Numbered from the stretch's first letter, positions 34,425 to 43,929 are shown. The stretch is 64,000 nucleotides of DNA from Halomarina oriensis (GCF_009791395.1 NZ_WSZK01000017.1:1-64000), one strand, 5' to 3'. The notes: generated from the sequence alone by a model not told the origin. Made by a program: numbers and translations.

Positions 34425-35291
34425 ATGGGAATCCTCTCACGCACCTCGTACGTCATCCGGTCGAAAATCAACTCGATTCTCGACCGGGCCGAGGACCCCA
34501 CCGAGACCCTCGATTACTCCTACGAGCAGTTGCGCGACGAACTCCAGAACGTCAAACGCGGCATCGCGGACCTGACGACCCAGAAGAAACGACTGGAGAT
34601 TCAGAAGCGCCGTCTCGAAGAGAACGTCTCCAAGCACAACGAGCAGGCGCGACAGGCGGTCAAGCAGGACCGCGACGACCTGGCCCGGAAGGCGCTCGAA
34701 CGCAAGAAACAGAAGATGACCCAGATAGAGGAACTCGAAGGGCAGATAGCGGACCTCCAGCAGACCCAGGACCAACTCGTCGACAAGAAGGACACCCTCG
34801 AACAGCGCATCGAGGAGTTCCGCACCAAGAAAGAGTCGATGAAGGCCCGCTACGAGGCCGCCGAGGCCAGCACCCGCGTCAGCGAAGCGATGACCGGCGC
34901 GGGCGACGACATGGCCGACATCAGCCGCTCCATCGAACGCGCCGAGGAGCGCACCGAGGACATGGAGGCACGCGCGGCGGCGATGGACGAACTGCAGGAG
35001 TCTGGTGCGTTCGACGACGCGCTCTCCGACAAGGACTCGCTCGACCGCGAACTCGACCAGCTCTCGACCGACAGCGAGGTGGAGGCCGAACTCGACACGC
35101 TCCGCACGGAGATGGGCAAACCCAGCGCCGACGGCGGCGAGGGCGAGACGGAGGCCGAGAGCGACGCCGACATCGAGGCCGAACTCGCCGAACTCGAGAC
35201 GGAGACCGAGTCCGCTTCCGGGTCGGACGGTGGCGACGGCGAGGAAGCGACCGACGCCGAACTCGAAGAGCTGAAAGACGACGACCAGTAG
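34425..35291 (+). CDS. PspA/IM30 (ESCRT-III-like) membrane-stress protein
   Basis: 288 residues. MGILSRTSYVIRSKINSILD is the amphipathic helix 0 that binds membranes; helices 1-5 follow as long coiled coils (for example DELQNVKRGIADLTTQKKRL), up to about residue 200. The last 80 residues are an acidic low-complexity tail rich in Glu/Asp/Ala. PspA/Vipp1 proteins polymerise on stressed membranes and repair them; they are ESCRT-III relatives. The acidic tail is unusual for PspA and may adapt it to high salt. Confidence 0.88.
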   Translation: MGILSRTSYVIRSKINSILDRAEDPTETLDYSYEQLRDELQNVKRGIADLTTQKKRLEIQKRRLEENVSKHNEQARQAVKQDRDDLARKALERKKQKMTQIEELEGQIADLQQTQDQLVDKKDTLEQRIEEFRTKKESMKARYEAAEASTRVSEAMTGAGDDMADISRSIERAEERTEDMEARAAAMDELQESGAFDDALSDKDSLDRELDQLSTDSEVEAELDTLRTEMGKPSADGGEGETEAESDADIEAELAELETETESASGSDGGDGEEATDAELEELKDDDQ

Positions 35292-35341
35292 GCCCCATCG
35301 TTCAGTATCGACGGTCGGCACTCACTGGCGTGCCACAACTC

Positions 35342-35348
35342 TATTATC
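35342..35348 (+). promoter_or_regulatory. TATA element of the 35369 lipoprotein
   Basis: TATTATC, 21-27 bases before ATG 35369; a leaderless arrangement. Confidence 0.45.
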
Positions 35349-35368
35349 GGTCCCCGTGTCGTCCCGGT

Positions 35369-35791
35369 ATGAACGACGAGGACGGTTCGAGCCGTCTCCC
35401 GCGACGTCGTCTCCTCACAGGTGTCGCCGCCGTCGGCACGACCGCGCTCGCCGGTTGTGTGACGACCGGTCTCTCGGTCTCCGCGCCGGAGGTAGACGAA
35501 TCGCCCGTGTTCGACTCCTTCTCCATCGGCAGCGGAGTCGTCTGGGGTAGTGACGCCGCACGGGTGAGCGCGACGCTGACCGAGCAGGCGACGACGACGC
35601 GGAAGGTCCGGGAGTTGAGTGCCATCACCGCCTCGGGAAGCGACGCGTGGACCGGGACGGTGGCGGGCGGTCAGACGAGTGTGACGATGCATCTCCCCGT
35701 GGGGACGGACCTGACGGTCCACGCCTTCGACTCCTCCGCGGAACCGGTCGACGCTCAGCCGCTGCGTATCACGGGGGACCGATTCCCGTGA
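35369..35791 (+). CDS. Tat-exported lipoprotein
   Basis: 140 residues. Signal SRLPRRRLLTGVAAVGTTAL ends with the lipobox LAGC near residue 29, so it is anchored by a lipid outside the cell. The mature part is beta-rich with Thr/Ser: DSFSIGSGVVWGSDAARVSA. No family recognised. Confidence 0.75.
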   Translation: MNDEDGSSRLPRRRLLTGVAAVGTTALAGCVTTGLSVSAPEVDESPVFDSFSIGSGVVWGSDAARVSATLTEQATTTRKVRELSAITASGSDAWTGTVAGGQTSVTMHLPVGTDLTVHAFDSSAEPVDAQPLRITGDRFP

Positions 35792-35809
35792 CGTCGGTCT
35801 CCCACTCTA

Positions 35810-35816
35810 TTTTTAT
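35810..35816 (+). promoter_or_regulatory. TATA element of the 35841 membrane protein
   Basis: TTTTTAT at 25-31 bases before ATG 35841; strong match and spacing for a leaderless transcript. Confidence 0.6.
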
Positions 35817-35840
35817 CACTCTCGGGCGTCGTCTGGTCCG

Positions 35841-36896
35841 ATGAGCGAGGCGACGGAGTCCGACAGTGCCGAAGCGGGCGACCAGCCCGAAGACAAGATG
35901 CGCCAGCGGTCCAATCGGAGTACCATCGTCCTTCGGCTGTTGCTCGAGACCGACCGTCGGCTGTTCGCCGCCGGACTGTTCGCCGTCATCCTCGTCGCCA
36001 TCCTCCTCGTGGGCATCGCCCACCCGACGTCCGCGACCATCCTGCGCACGGGCGACCCCGTCGAGACGCTGTTCAACGCACTCATCTCGGCGACCATCAC
36101 CGGCGTCACCGTCGTCCTGACGCTGAACCAGCTCGTGCTCTCACAGGAGCTGGGAGCGGTGGGTGATCAGCGCGAGCGCATGGAGGGGGCGATGGAGTTC
36201 CGAGAGGACGTCGAAACCCTGCTCGACACGCCGGTCGCGCCGGCGGACCCGTCAGCGTTCCTCCGCGCACTCATCGAGGTGACCGCGGAGCGTGCCGAGG
36301 ACATCAGGGAGACGCTCGACACGGACAACGAGGACCTGCACGACTACGTCGACGAACTCGTCTCCTCGACGACCGGAAACGCCACACAGGTGAGTCAGAG
36401 CCTCGAAGGCGAGCAGTTCGGTCGGTACTCGGTGCTCTCGGCCGCGCTCAACTTCAACTACTCCTGGAAGCTGTACGCCGCCCGACGCATCCGCAACCAG
36501 TTCGCCGACGAGTTGAGCGAGGAGGCCGACGAGGCGCTCGCCGAGTTCGTCGAGACGCTCCGACTGTTCGGCCCCGGCCGCGAACACTTCAAGACGCTCT
36601 ACTTCCAGTGGGAACTCATCAACCTCTCGCGGGCCATCGTCGCCACGGCGATTCCCGCGCTGGTCGTCGCTATCGCCACGCTGGTCTACTACGACCCGGG
36701 GGTCTACGGCGGCATCCTGTTCGGAGTCGACCAACTGGTCGTCTTCGTCGCCGTCGCGGCGTCCATCGCCGTCGCACCGTTCGTCGTGTTGCTGTCGTAC
36801 GTACTCCGCATCGCCACCGTCACCAAGCGGACGCTCTCCATCGGCCCGTTCATCCTCCGGGACACCGACCGCGACGAGGACCTCGACTGGCGGTGA
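35841..36896 (+). CDS. Four-helix membrane protein of unknown function
   Basis: 351 residues. Two helices near the start (LFAAGLFAVILVAILLVGIA at 41-60, and ATITGVTVVLTLNQLVLSQE at about 84-103), a cytoplasmic helical region of some 160 residues, then two more helices (ATAIPALVVAIATLVYY, and the stretch LVVFVAVAASIAVAPFVVLL). The C-terminal tail is acidic. No family recognised; the layout resembles small gating or sensor proteins but nothing proves this. Confidence 0.7.
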   Translation: MSEATESDSAEAGDQPEDKMRQRSNRSTIVLRLLLETDRRLFAAGLFAVILVAILLVGIAHPTSATILRTGDPVETLFNALISATITGVTVVLTLNQLVLSQELGAVGDQRERMEGAMEFREDVETLLDTPVAPADPSAFLRALIEVTAERAEDIRETLDTDNEDLHDYVDELVSSTTGNATQVSQSLEGEQFGRYSVLSAALNFNYSWKLYAARRIRNQFADELSEEADEALAEFVETLRLFGPGREHFKTLYFQWELINLSRAIVATAIPALVVAIATLVYYDPGVYGGILFGVDQLVVFVAVAASIAVAPFVVLLSYVLRIATVTKRTLSIGPFILRDTDRDEDLDWR

Positions 36897-37034
36897 CGGC
36901 TGGACGCCCGTCTCGGAGCCATCGCTGATGCTGTTCGCGCTCGTTCGGGTCTCGCTACTCCTCTACGACTCGCTCCGCTCACTGTTCGGTGGAGGGAGGT
37001 TCGACCGGACGAGCGTGTCGGTGAGCGAGCCCCC

Positions 37035-38960
37035 CTACTTCAGGAAGTCGACGGTGACGTGCTTCTCGTCGCGTTCGCGTTCGACGTGGTCGCGGAACGT
37101 CTCGACGGGAACGTCCTGTCGTTCGCGCTCCTCGCGGTCACGAACGGAGACGGTGCCGTCGGCCTCCTCGTTGTCGCCGACGACGAGCATGTAGGGGACC
37201 CGGTCGTCGTGGGCCTGTTGAATCTTCTTGCCGACCGTCCACGAGCGGTCTTCTATCTCGACGCGGAAGTCGCCGAGTTCGGCGGCGACGGCCTCGGCGT
37301 ACTCCAGGTTGTCGTCCGTGATGGGGAGGATGCGGACCTGCTCGGGGGCGAGCCACAGCGGGAACTTCCCGTTGAAGTGCTCTATCATGACGCCCATGAA
37401 CCGCTCGAACGTGCCGAGCAGTGCGCGGTGGACCATCACCGGGCGGTGCTCGTCGTTGTCCTCGCCGATGTAGGTGAGGTCGAGGCGCTCGGGGATGTTG
37501 AAGTCGAGTTGGACCGTCCCGATGGTCCACTCCCGACCGATGGCGTCGACGGCGTTGATACCGATTTTCGGACCGTAGAAGGCGGCTTCCCCCTCGTCGA
37601 CCTCGTACTCCAACCCCTCGGATTCGAGGGCGTCGCGCAGTGATTCGGTCGCCTCCGCCCAGATGTCGTCCGACCCGACGGCGTTGTCCCCCTGCGTCTC
37701 CAGGACGTACTCCATCTCGAAGTCGAAGTGGCCGAGAATCTCGTCGATGGCCTCCAGCACGTCGACGATTTCGCCCTGAATCTGGTCCTTCCGGATGAAC
37801 GCGTGGCCGTCGTCCTGGGTCATCCCGCGAACGCGGAGCAGACCCGACAACTCACCGGACTGCTCGTTGCGATACACCGTGCCGAACTCCGAGAACCGAA
37901 TCGGGAGGTCGCGGTACGAGCGTTTCTCCCGACCGTAGATGTACGCGTGGTTCGCGCAGTTCATCGGCTTCAGGCCGTACTCGGTGTCGTCCTGTTCCCA
38001 GTTGAACATCTCGCCTTCGGCCGTGAAGTTGTCGTAGTGGCCCGTCGGTTTCCAGAGGTCGGCCTTGTTGAGTTCGGGCGTCCAGACCTCCTCGTAGCCC
38101 AGCGACTCGTTCTGCTCGCGGATGTAGTCCTCCAGTTCACGGCGCATCGTCATGCCGTTGGGGTGGTAGTGGGGACACCCCGGCGAGTGGGCGGGGATGG
38201 AAAAGAGGTCCATCTCCCTGCCGATCTTCCGGTGGTCGCGCTCTTTGGCCGCCTCGCGGCGTTCGAGGAACTCCTCCAGTTGGGACTCGTTCGGGAAGGC
38301 CGTCCCGTAGACGCGCGTGAGCGTCTCGTTCTCTTCGTCGCCACGCCAGTACGCCGCCGAGATGTCGAGCAGTTTGAAGCCGCCGATGTCGCCCGTCGAC
38401 TCGACGTGCGGTCCCTTACAGAGGTCCTCGAACTCGCCCTGTCGGTAGAACGAGATGGGGTCGTCGCCGGCCGCTTCGGTTTCGAGGATGTCGCGTTTGA
38501 ACTCGTTGTCCTCGTAGAAGTCGAGCGCCTCCTCACGGGAGCGTTCGAACCGCTCGATGTCGAGGTCCTCCTCGACGATGGCGGCCATCTCGCTCTCGAT
38601 GTCCCGGAGGTCGGCCTCGTCGAGGTCGACGTTCGTGACGTCGTAGTAGAACCCGTCGTCCGTCCACGGGCCGATGGTGAGTTTCGCCTCGGGGTGGCGG
38701 CGCTGGAGGGCCTGTGCGAACAGGTGTGCACCGGAGTGCCGGAGGACGTCGAGGTACTCGTCGGACTGGTCGGTGACGATCTCGATACGGACGCCGTCGT
38801 AGACGGGCGATGCCTTGTCGACGAGGTCGCCGTCGAGGACGCCCGCGACCGTGTCTCGACCGAGTCCGGGACCGATGGAGTACGCGACGTCCTCCACGGT
38901 GGCTCCCTCGTCGACGGAGAGTTCGGAGCCGTCCGGGAGTTCGACGGTGATGTCGCTCAT
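37035..38960 (-). CDS. thrS: Threonyl-tRNA synthetase
   Basis: 641 residues from ATG 38960, the usual bacterial-type length: TGS domain at the start ([20 protein letters not shown]), editing domain with [20 protein letters not shown], and the class II catalytic core with [20 protein letters not shown] and [20 protein letters not shown], then the anticodon domain with HVTVDFLK at the end. Attaches threonine to tRNA(Thr). The frame continues upstream but the TGS start fits this ATG. No neighbour gene is coupled. Confidence 0.95.
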   Translation of the reverse strand: MSDITVELPDGSELSVDEGATVEDVAYSIGPGLGRDTVAGVLDGDLVDKASPVYDGVRIEIVTDQSDEYLDVLRHSGAHLFAQALQRRHPEAKLTIGPWTDDGFYYDVTNVDLDEADLRDIESEMAAIVEEDLDIERFERSREEALDFYEDNEFKRDILETEAAGDDPISFYRQGEFEDLCKGPHVESTGDIGGFKLLDISAAYWRGDEENETLTRVYGTAFPNESQLEEFLERREAAKERDHRKIGREMDLFSIPAHSPGCPHYHPNGMTMRRELEDYIREQNESLGYEEVWTPELNKADLWKPTGHYDNFTAEGEMFNWEQDDTEYGLKPMNCANHAYIYGREKRSYRDLPIRFSEFGTVYRNEQSGELSGLLRVRGMTQDDGHAFIRKDQIQGEIVDVLEAIDEILGHFDFEMEYVLETQGDNAVGSDDIWAEATESLRDALESEGLEYEVDEGEAAFYGPKIGINAVDAIGREWTIGTVQLDFNIPERLDLTYIGEDNDEHRPVMVHRALLGTFERFMGVMIEHFNGKFPLWLAPEQVRILPITDDNLEYAEAVAAELGDFRVEIEDRSWTVGKKIQQAHDDRVPYMLVVGDNEEADGTVSVRDREERERQDVPVETFRDHVERERDEKHVTVDFLK

Positions 38961-39147
38961 GTCGCGGGGTTGCCGCCATGCAGGGAAAAGCGTAGCCATC
39001 CCACGTCGACCGCAGTCACCCCTCCGCAAGCGTTAGGTGGCCGGACACCGGCCGTCGGCGAACGGGCGTCATCGCTCCCCTCTCCGGAACGCTGGGGGAG
39101 CGACCGACGATGCGGTCGGTAACTACCGACGTGTCCGGGTGGTCGCT

Positions 39148-40188
39148 TCAGGCGCGTCGAGCACCGGTCCCCGGCCGGTCGAGGGCCGAGCAGTCGACGA
39201 GGCCGGTGGGCATCGGGACGCCCTCGTAGGGGTCCGAGTCGAGCAGTAACGACCCGTCGAGGTCCGCGTAGTCGAGCAGCGGTGCGAGGTGGGCGGCCGC
39301 CGCGATGGCGGCGTTCGTCTCTATCATACAGCCGAGCATCGTCTCCAGACCGTGGGCCCGGGCGGCGTGGAACATCTCGACGGCCTGTCGCGGCCCACCG
39401 CACTTCATCAGTTTCACGTTGGCGACGTCACAGGCGTCGGCGATTCGCGGGAGGTCGGCGAGCGTCACGCAGGACTCGTCGGCCGCGATGGGGACCGCCG
39501 AGCGTTCGTAGACGTAGCGCAGTCCGTCGGGGTCCTCGGCCGGGACGGGTTGCTCACAGAACTCCACGTCGTAGCTCGCCAGCCACTCGCAGTTGTCGAC
39601 GGCCTCGCGTGGGGTCCACGCCTCGTTGGCGTCGACACGGATGCGGGCGTCGGGGGCCGCCTCCCGCACCGCCGCGAGTCGCGCCTCGTCGTCGTCGGTG
39701 CCCAACTTGGTCTTCAGGACGGTGTAGCCCGCGTCGACTGCCGTCCGAGTCTTCTCGCCCATCCGCTCGGGGTCGTCGATACCGACGGTGAACGAGGAGG
39801 TGACGGTCCGCTCGCCGTCGAGGCCGAACAGCCGGTAGAGAGGGACGTCGAGACGCTTCGCGGCGAGGTCACAGCAGGCGATGCGGACGGCCGCCTTCGC
39901 CGCGGGGTTGTCGCCGATTCGTCCGTCGATACGGGCGTCGATTCGGTCCAGCGCCAGCGGGTCGCCGGCCTCCTCGACCACGTCGAGCAGTTCGGGCAGG
40001 ACGGCCTCGACGGTGGCCGCCGTCTCGCCGTAGTGTCGGGACGGCGCGGCCGCGCCCACGCCGACGTGCTCGCCGTCCTCGATACGGACGACGACGTTCG
40101 CGGCGGTGTGCTGTGTCCCCCGCGAGATGGTGAACGGCGTCTCCAGGGGCAACTCGACGCGCTCGAACGCGGTGGTGAGGTCGGTCAT
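39148..40188 (-). CDS. Dipeptide / N-acyl amino-acid epimerase (DgcA-like)
   Basis: 346 residues of the enolase superfamily, muconate-lactonising subgroup. The K-x-K pair is in GYTVLKTKLGTDDDEARLAA, the metal ligands in RVDANEAWTPREA, DVEFCEQPVPAEDP and AADESCVTLADL, and the second Lys in NVKLMKCGGP. This group includes L-Ala-D/L-Glu epimerases and the N-acetyl-D-glutamate racemase DgcA. The partner gene upstream (40185-41192) is DgcN-like and its stop overlaps this ATG by four bases (ATGA), which favours the DgcA reading over cell-wall peptide use, since haloarchaea lack murein. Confidence 0.82.
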   Translation of the reverse strand: MTDLTTAFERVELPLETPFTISRGTQHTAANVVVRIEDGEHVGVGAAAPSRHYGETAATVEAVLPELLDVVEEAGDPLALDRIDARIDGRIGDNPAAKAAVRIACCDLAAKRLDVPLYRLFGLDGERTVTSSFTVGIDDPERMGEKTRTAVDAGYTVLKTKLGTDDDEARLAAVREAAPDARIRVDANEAWTPREAVDNCEWLASYDVEFCEQPVPAEDPDGLRYVYERSAVPIAADESCVTLADLPRIADACDVANVKLMKCGGPRQAVEMFHAARAHGLETMLGCMIETNAAIAAAAHLAPLLDYADLDGSLLLDSDPYEGVPMPTGLVDCSALDRPGTGARRA

Positions 40189-41192
40189 AGCGCGTCGAGA
40201 ATCTCGTCACAGCCGTACCGGACGGCGTCCGTCGCGGGCGCGTCGAGCGCCGTCGAGAACTCCTCGACGGCCTCCCGTGCCGCAGTGTCGTCCAGTTTCG
40301 ACGTGTTGAGCGACCCCGCGACGACGCTCGTCGGCTGGACCGGTTCGGCCAGCGACTCGTACAGCGAGGCGTGCTCGCCCACGTCCGGGATGGAGAACGA
40401 CTCGTAGCCGTGGACCGCCCCTCGATTCGCCTCGTGGCAGTAGACCAGCGCGTCGGGCATCGACCCGTGGAGGATGCCACAGGTCACGGCGGAGTACGCG
40501 GGATGTGTGATGGCTCCCTGCCCCTCGACGAACAGGTAGTCGTACTCCTCGGCGCGTTCGACGAGCATCCGCTCGACCGCACCGGCCGTGAAGTCCGAGA
40601 CGACGCGGTCGATGGGCAGGCCCCATCCCTCTATCATGATGCCCGTCTGTCCCGTCGGGACGAACCCGGCGCTCATCCCGCGTTCGCGGGCGGCTTCGAC
40701 GAGTTCGCACGTCGCGGTCATCTTCCCCGTCGAGCAGTCGCTGCCGACGGTGGTGACGACGGTCGCGTCCAGGTCGCGGGCGACCCCGTCCGCGACGGTG
40801 AGGTCGTCGGGCGGGTTCCGGACGTCCCAGAGACGCGCGTCGTGTTCCTCCGCGAGGGCGGCGAACTCCGCGTCGTCTTCGAGGAAGGAGTGGAGACCCG
40901 ACCACACCTCGACGCCGCGTTCGAGCGCACCGCGCACGTCGTCGCGCCACGTCTCGTCGAACCCGCCGCCGATGGGGGCGATGCCGACGACGAACGCGTC
41001 GATGTCCGGTACGTCGTCGATACCGGCGACGATGGGGGCGTCCTGCACGTCCCGGACGTGGTCGGCGACGTGGTCGCCGGCGTGGTCCCGGTCGAGGACG
41101 GCGACGACCTCGTGGTCGGTGTACCTGAGGAGACCGACGGCCGTCTTCGCCCGGTCGGGGAACTTCTCGTGTGCTAAGATGGCGAGTCGCAT
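40185..41192 (-). CDS. DUF1611 protein, DgcN-type D-amino acid acyltransferase-like
   Basis: 335 residues from ATG 41192. A Rossmann-like N-terminal domain (RLAILAHEKFPDRAKTAVGL) is followed by a P-loop variant in TVGSDCSTGKMTATCELVEA (about 145-164) and FVPTGQTGIMIEGWGLPIDR, DYLFVEGQGAITHPAYSAV. DUF1611 includes bacterial DgcN, which acetylates D-glutamate with acetyl-CoA in a pathway completed by DgcA; here the DgcA-like gene is translationally coupled downstream. The archaeal substrate is inferred. A TATA element (TTTATG on the minus strand, about 41218-41223) lies 26-31 bases upstream. Confidence 0.78.
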   Translation of the reverse strand: MRLAILAHEKFPDRAKTAVGLLRYTDHEVVAVLDRDHAGDHVADHVRDVQDAPIVAGIDDVPDIDAFVVGIAPIGGGFDETWRDDVRGALERGVEVWSGLHSFLEDDAEFAALAEEHDARLWDVRNPPDDLTVADGVARDLDATVVTTVGSDCSTGKMTATCELVEAARERGMSAGFVPTGQTGIMIEGWGLPIDRVVSDFTAGAVERMLVERAEEYDYLFVEGQGAITHPAYSAVTCGILHGSMPDALVYCHEANRGAVHGYESFSIPDVGEHASLYESLAEPVQPTSVVAGSLNTSKLDDTAAREAVEEFSTALDAPATDAVRYGCDEILDAL

Positions 41193-41216
41193 ACCCACTC
41201 GACCGTGGCGCGACGA

Positions 41217-41224
41217 CATAAACG
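41217..41224 (-). promoter_or_regulatory. TATA element of the DgcN/DgcA pair
   Basis: The minus-strand reading is CGTTTATG, 25-32 bases before ATG 41192. It is the only promoter seen for the two coupled genes. Confidence 0.5.
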
Positions 41225-41250
41225 ATAGTGGGTCGGTGGGGTCGCTCGTG

Positions 41251-41697
41251 TCATTCCTCGGGCATTCTGACGGCGAGGACGGGGACGGTCGAGAGCCTGA
41301 GGACCTTCTCGGTCACGCTGCCCATCAGCAGGCGGCCGAGTCCGCGGCGACCGTGCGTCGCCATCACGACGAGGTCTACGTCCGCTTCCGTCGCGTCGGC
41401 GATGGCGCTGTGTGGCGTCCGGCCGACGGTCACCTCCGTCTCGCAGTCGACGCCCGCCTCGCGGGCACGGTCGGCGGCCGCCGCGACGACGCGGTCCCCT
41501 CGGTCCTGGAGGTGCTGTTCGACGGCGGTGTAGTCGAAGTCCACGCCTTCGGGTTCGCCGGTGGGGTACCACACGTCCGCGACGACGTGGAGGACGTGGA
41601 GCGTCGCGTCGTAGCGTCCCGCGAGGTCGATGGCGTGGTCGAGCGCGTACTCCGCGCCGTCGCTGCCATCGGTCGGAAAGAGGATGTCCTGGTACAT
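41251..41697 (-). CDS. Universal stress protein, UspA family
   Basis: 148 residues from ATG 41697. Typical Usp: MYQDILFPTDGSDGAEYALD at the start, VDLVVMATHGRRGLGRLLMG with the ATP-type G-2x-G-9x-G pattern, and STVPVLAVRMPEE at the end. An insert DVWYPTGEPEGVDFDYTAVE after strand 2 is common in haloarchaeal paralogues. Function as for other Usp proteins: stress resilience, mechanism unknown. Confidence 0.9.
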   Translation of the reverse strand: MYQDILFPTDGSDGAEYALDHAIDLAGRYDATLHVLHVVADVWYPTGEPEGVDFDYTAVEQHLQDRGDRVVAAAADRAREAGVDCETEVTVGRTPHSAIADATEADVDLVVMATHGRRGLGRLLMGSVTEKVLRLSTVPVLAVRMPEE

Positions 41698-41739
41698 CGT
41701 CGGGGGTACAGCGTCGACCGACAAGAAACGGGAGGCCGT

Positions 41740-42624
41740 TCAGAACGTCGACAGTCTCGTCGTCCAGAACTCCCGCGTGGCCTCGTCGAGCGCCGCCTCG
41801 GTGTCGCCCGTCGCGTCGACCGACCGGGTCGCCGCCGCCCGGTCCTCGAACTCGCCGACGACGGTCCGTTCGCCGACGACGTACAGCGGGTCGGGCGCGT
41901 CTGCGAGTGCCTGCGTACAGCGCTCCAGGTGGTCGGCGATCTGGCCGTCGCGGATACGCTCGAACCGACCCTGGGAGAACCCGCCCTTCGAGTGCTGCTC
42001 TTTGACGTCGCTCTCGAACCCCTCGAACGAGACGCGTTCGGTCCCCTCGTAGACGCCGAGCGCGAACGTGTCCGAGCGGACGAGCGCCAGCGCGTGCTCC
42101 TCGTCGTCGCCGGGAGCGAACCACGACCGGTCGACCCGGAACGAGTCGTCCCACTCGCAGAACGCTTCGGGCGGGCGCGGTGGCGCGAGCGCGACGCTCA
42201 CCAGTTCGGCGTCGTCGACGTAGACGAGACACGGTCTGGCCCGCGAGACGAGTCCGGCCCGGTCGCCGAGCAAATCCGCGAGAGTGTCGGGCGTCTCGCC
42301 GTCGACCATCGCCGAGAGCGCCCCCTCCCGGTCGGTCCGGACCGAGTCGAGTCGGTCGAGGACGGTGTCTCGACGCGACCCACGGAGTCGTTCACGGCGG
42401 CCGAAGGTGGGGTCGGCGGTCGTTTCGGTGTGGTCTTCCCCCTCCATGCCGGCGATGCGGTCCTCCAGCCGGTTGACCCGCTCTTCGGCGTCCTGCCTGT
42501 CCGTGACGGCGTCGCTCCGACGGCGCTGTTCGGCCTCCAACTGGCGTTCGAGGTGGCGGTTCTCCTCTTCCAACGACGCGACCCGTTCGCGGAGTTCCTC
42601 GCGGCCGAGCAACCGGTCGAGCAT
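41740..42624 (-). CDS. Archaeal Vms1/Ankzf1-family peptidyl-tRNA hydrolase-like protein
   Basis: 294 residues from ATG 42624. An N-terminal coiled coil (about 5-58, ERVASLEEENRHLERQLEAE) precedes the eRF1-like VLRF1 core from about 90. The functional motif is KEQHSKGGFSQGRFERIRDG at 208-227; Gln218 is the candidate catalytic residue. Vms1/Ankzf1 releases peptides from tRNAs on stalled 60S subunits in eukaryotes; archaeal members probably rescue stalled large subunits too. It lies upstream of a UspA gene and downstream of a DUF5802 gene in the same direction, with short gaps (42 and 22 bases), possibly one transcript. Confidence 0.82.
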   Translation of the reverse strand: MLDRLLGREELRERVASLEEENRHLERQLEAEQRRRSDAVTDRQDAEERVNRLEDRIAGMEGEDHTETTADPTFGRRERLRGSRRDTVLDRLDSVRTDREGALSAMVDGETPDTLADLLGDRAGLVSRARPCLVYVDDAELVSVALAPPRPPEAFCEWDDSFRVDRSWFAPGDDEEHALALVRSDTFALGVYEGTERVSFEGFESDVKEQHSKGGFSQGRFERIRDGQIADHLERCTQALADAPDPLYVVGERTVVGEFEDRAAATRSVDATGDTEAALDEATREFWTTRLSTF

Positions 42625-42646
42625 ATCGGCACGACGGAGCGGGGAG

Positions 42647-43012
42647 TTAAATACCGACGGGAGCGCCGAGTTCGATGAGTCGCTCGGCCTGTGGCGCTTT
42701 CGCCAGCAGCACCTCCCGGAGGTCCGGGAGCGCGTCGCCGTCGTCGACGAGGTCGAAGGGGACGGCGAGCGTTCGGTCGGGCACCTCGTCGCGGCCACGC
42801 ACCGCGAGGTGTCGCGTTCCGAGTTTCATCACCAGCGGTCGGGTGCCGTCCGCGACGGGGTCGACGGCGGTCGCGGGACGCTCTGCCGTCGGCGTGTACA
42901 GTTGTCGTGCCACCTGCTCGTGGTCGAGACGGCTCATCGCCGGCCGCTCGCCCTCGTACGGCTCGACGTAGAGCCGCCCGAGATAGTATCCTCCTGAGAA
43001 CTGTTCGAACAT
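42647..43012 (-). CDS. DUF5802-like haloarchaeal protein
   Basis: 121 residues from ATG 43012. Starts MFEQFSGGYYLGRLYVEPYE, which is well conserved in haloarchaea as I recall (DUF5802), then VARQLYTPTAERPATAVDPV and PLVMKLGTRHLAVRGRDEVP, a small beta barrel-like sequence, and a C-terminal helix. Function unknown. A TATA element (GATTTATG on the minus strand, 43043-43050) lies about 31 bases upstream. The Vms1 gene follows at 22 bases. Confidence 0.75.
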   Translation of the reverse strand: MFEQFSGGYYLGRLYVEPYEGERPAMSRLDHEQVARQLYTPTAERPATAVDPVADGTRPLVMKLGTRHLAVRGRDEVPDRTLAVPFDLVDDGDALPDLREVLLAKAPQAERLIELGAPVGI

Positions 43013-43042
43013 CGGTACGGATGTGCGTTTGTCATTGTGTAG

Positions 43043-43050
43043 CATAAATC
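43043..43050 (-). promoter_or_regulatory. TATA element of DUF5802-Vms1 transcript
   Basis: The minus-strand reading is GATTTATG; about 31-38 bases before ATG 43012, slightly long for a leaderless start but the best candidate in the 142-base gap. Confidence 0.4.
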
Positions 43051-43154
43051 TTCCGCGCAACGGCTTTGTCGTCGGGCATTCACACCCGTCTCGGCGTGAG
43101 TCGGTGTCGTCTCGAGGCGACACGGCTTTGGCCGGCCCCGCCGCCCGTTCCGGT

Positions 43155-43823
43155 ATGATTCCAGAGCGGTGGGCGGAGTACTACCTCTCGAACGCCCCCA
43201 GTCTCGTCTGGCTGCTGGTGGCGAACGTCGCCGCCGTCCTCGTCGGCGTTCGCTACTACGTCGAGACGATGCCCGCCGTCGACACGTTCGCGTGGCCGCT
43301 CTACGCCGACTCGCCGACGGCGGTGTTCGTCGCCACGCTCTCCATCGCCACGCTCCTGCCGAACCTGGGGCGGCGACTCCGAGACGCCCCGACGAACCTG
43401 CCGCTGGCGTACCTCCACACGCTCGCGTTCGCGCTCCTCGTGAAGTACGGCCTCTGGACCGTACTCGCGCTCAACCTCCGGGTCTCGCTGTACTTCCCCG
43501 AGGTGTGGGCGTACTTCGGCATCATCCTCACCCACCTCGCGTTCGTCGGCGAGGCGTACCTCATCCCGCACTACGGGAAGACGACGCGCGGTGCGCTCGC
43601 GTTCGCACTGGTGGTCATGCTCGTCGGGGACTTCGTCGACTACGGCCTGGGGGCGACGTTCGGGTGTGTCCTCGGGTCGCCGGAGGGTCGGTGTAGCATC
43701 TATCCGCCGCTTCGATACGAACCGGAACTCCTCCTGCCAGCACTGACCGTCCTGACGACCGTTCTCACGGTCTGGTTGGCCGCCCGCGCGTTCGACCACT
43801 ACCCCGCTCCCGACGGTCGGTAA
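43155..43823 (+). CDS. DUF1405 membrane protein
   Basis: 222 residues with six membrane helices: APSLVWLLVANVAAVLVGVR, TAVFVATLSIATLLPNLGRR, NLPLAYLHTLAFALLVKYGL, and further ones up to LLPALTVLTTVLTVWLAARA. The set of a Tyr-rich first loop and KYGLWTVLALN is the DUF1405 signature. Function unknown; also found in bacilli and archaea. ATG at 43155. Confidence 0.8.
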   Translation: MIPERWAEYYLSNAPSLVWLLVANVAAVLVGVRYYVETMPAVDTFAWPLYADSPTAVFVATLSIATLLPNLGRRLRDAPTNLPLAYLHTLAFALLVKYGLWTVLALNLRVSLYFPEVWAYFGIILTHLAFVGEAYLIPHYGKTTRGALAFALVVMLVGDFVDYGLGATFGCVLGSPEGRCSIYPPLRYEPELLLPALTVLTTVLTVWLAARAFDHYPAPDGR

Positions 43824-43929
43824 AGCCGACCGTTCTCTGGGTTAGGACCACCGTAGTTCCGGCGTGGACGGTCTGAACGGAACGAACGGAGTCGAGTCCT
43901 TTTACGAAGTGGTGTCGCAGTATCACGCG

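Noticed and set aside
39148-40188. Cell-wall L-Ala-D/L-Glu epimerase
   Set aside because: Haloarchaea have no peptidoglycan, and the gene is coupled to a DUF1611 gene, so the DgcA-type reading is preferred.
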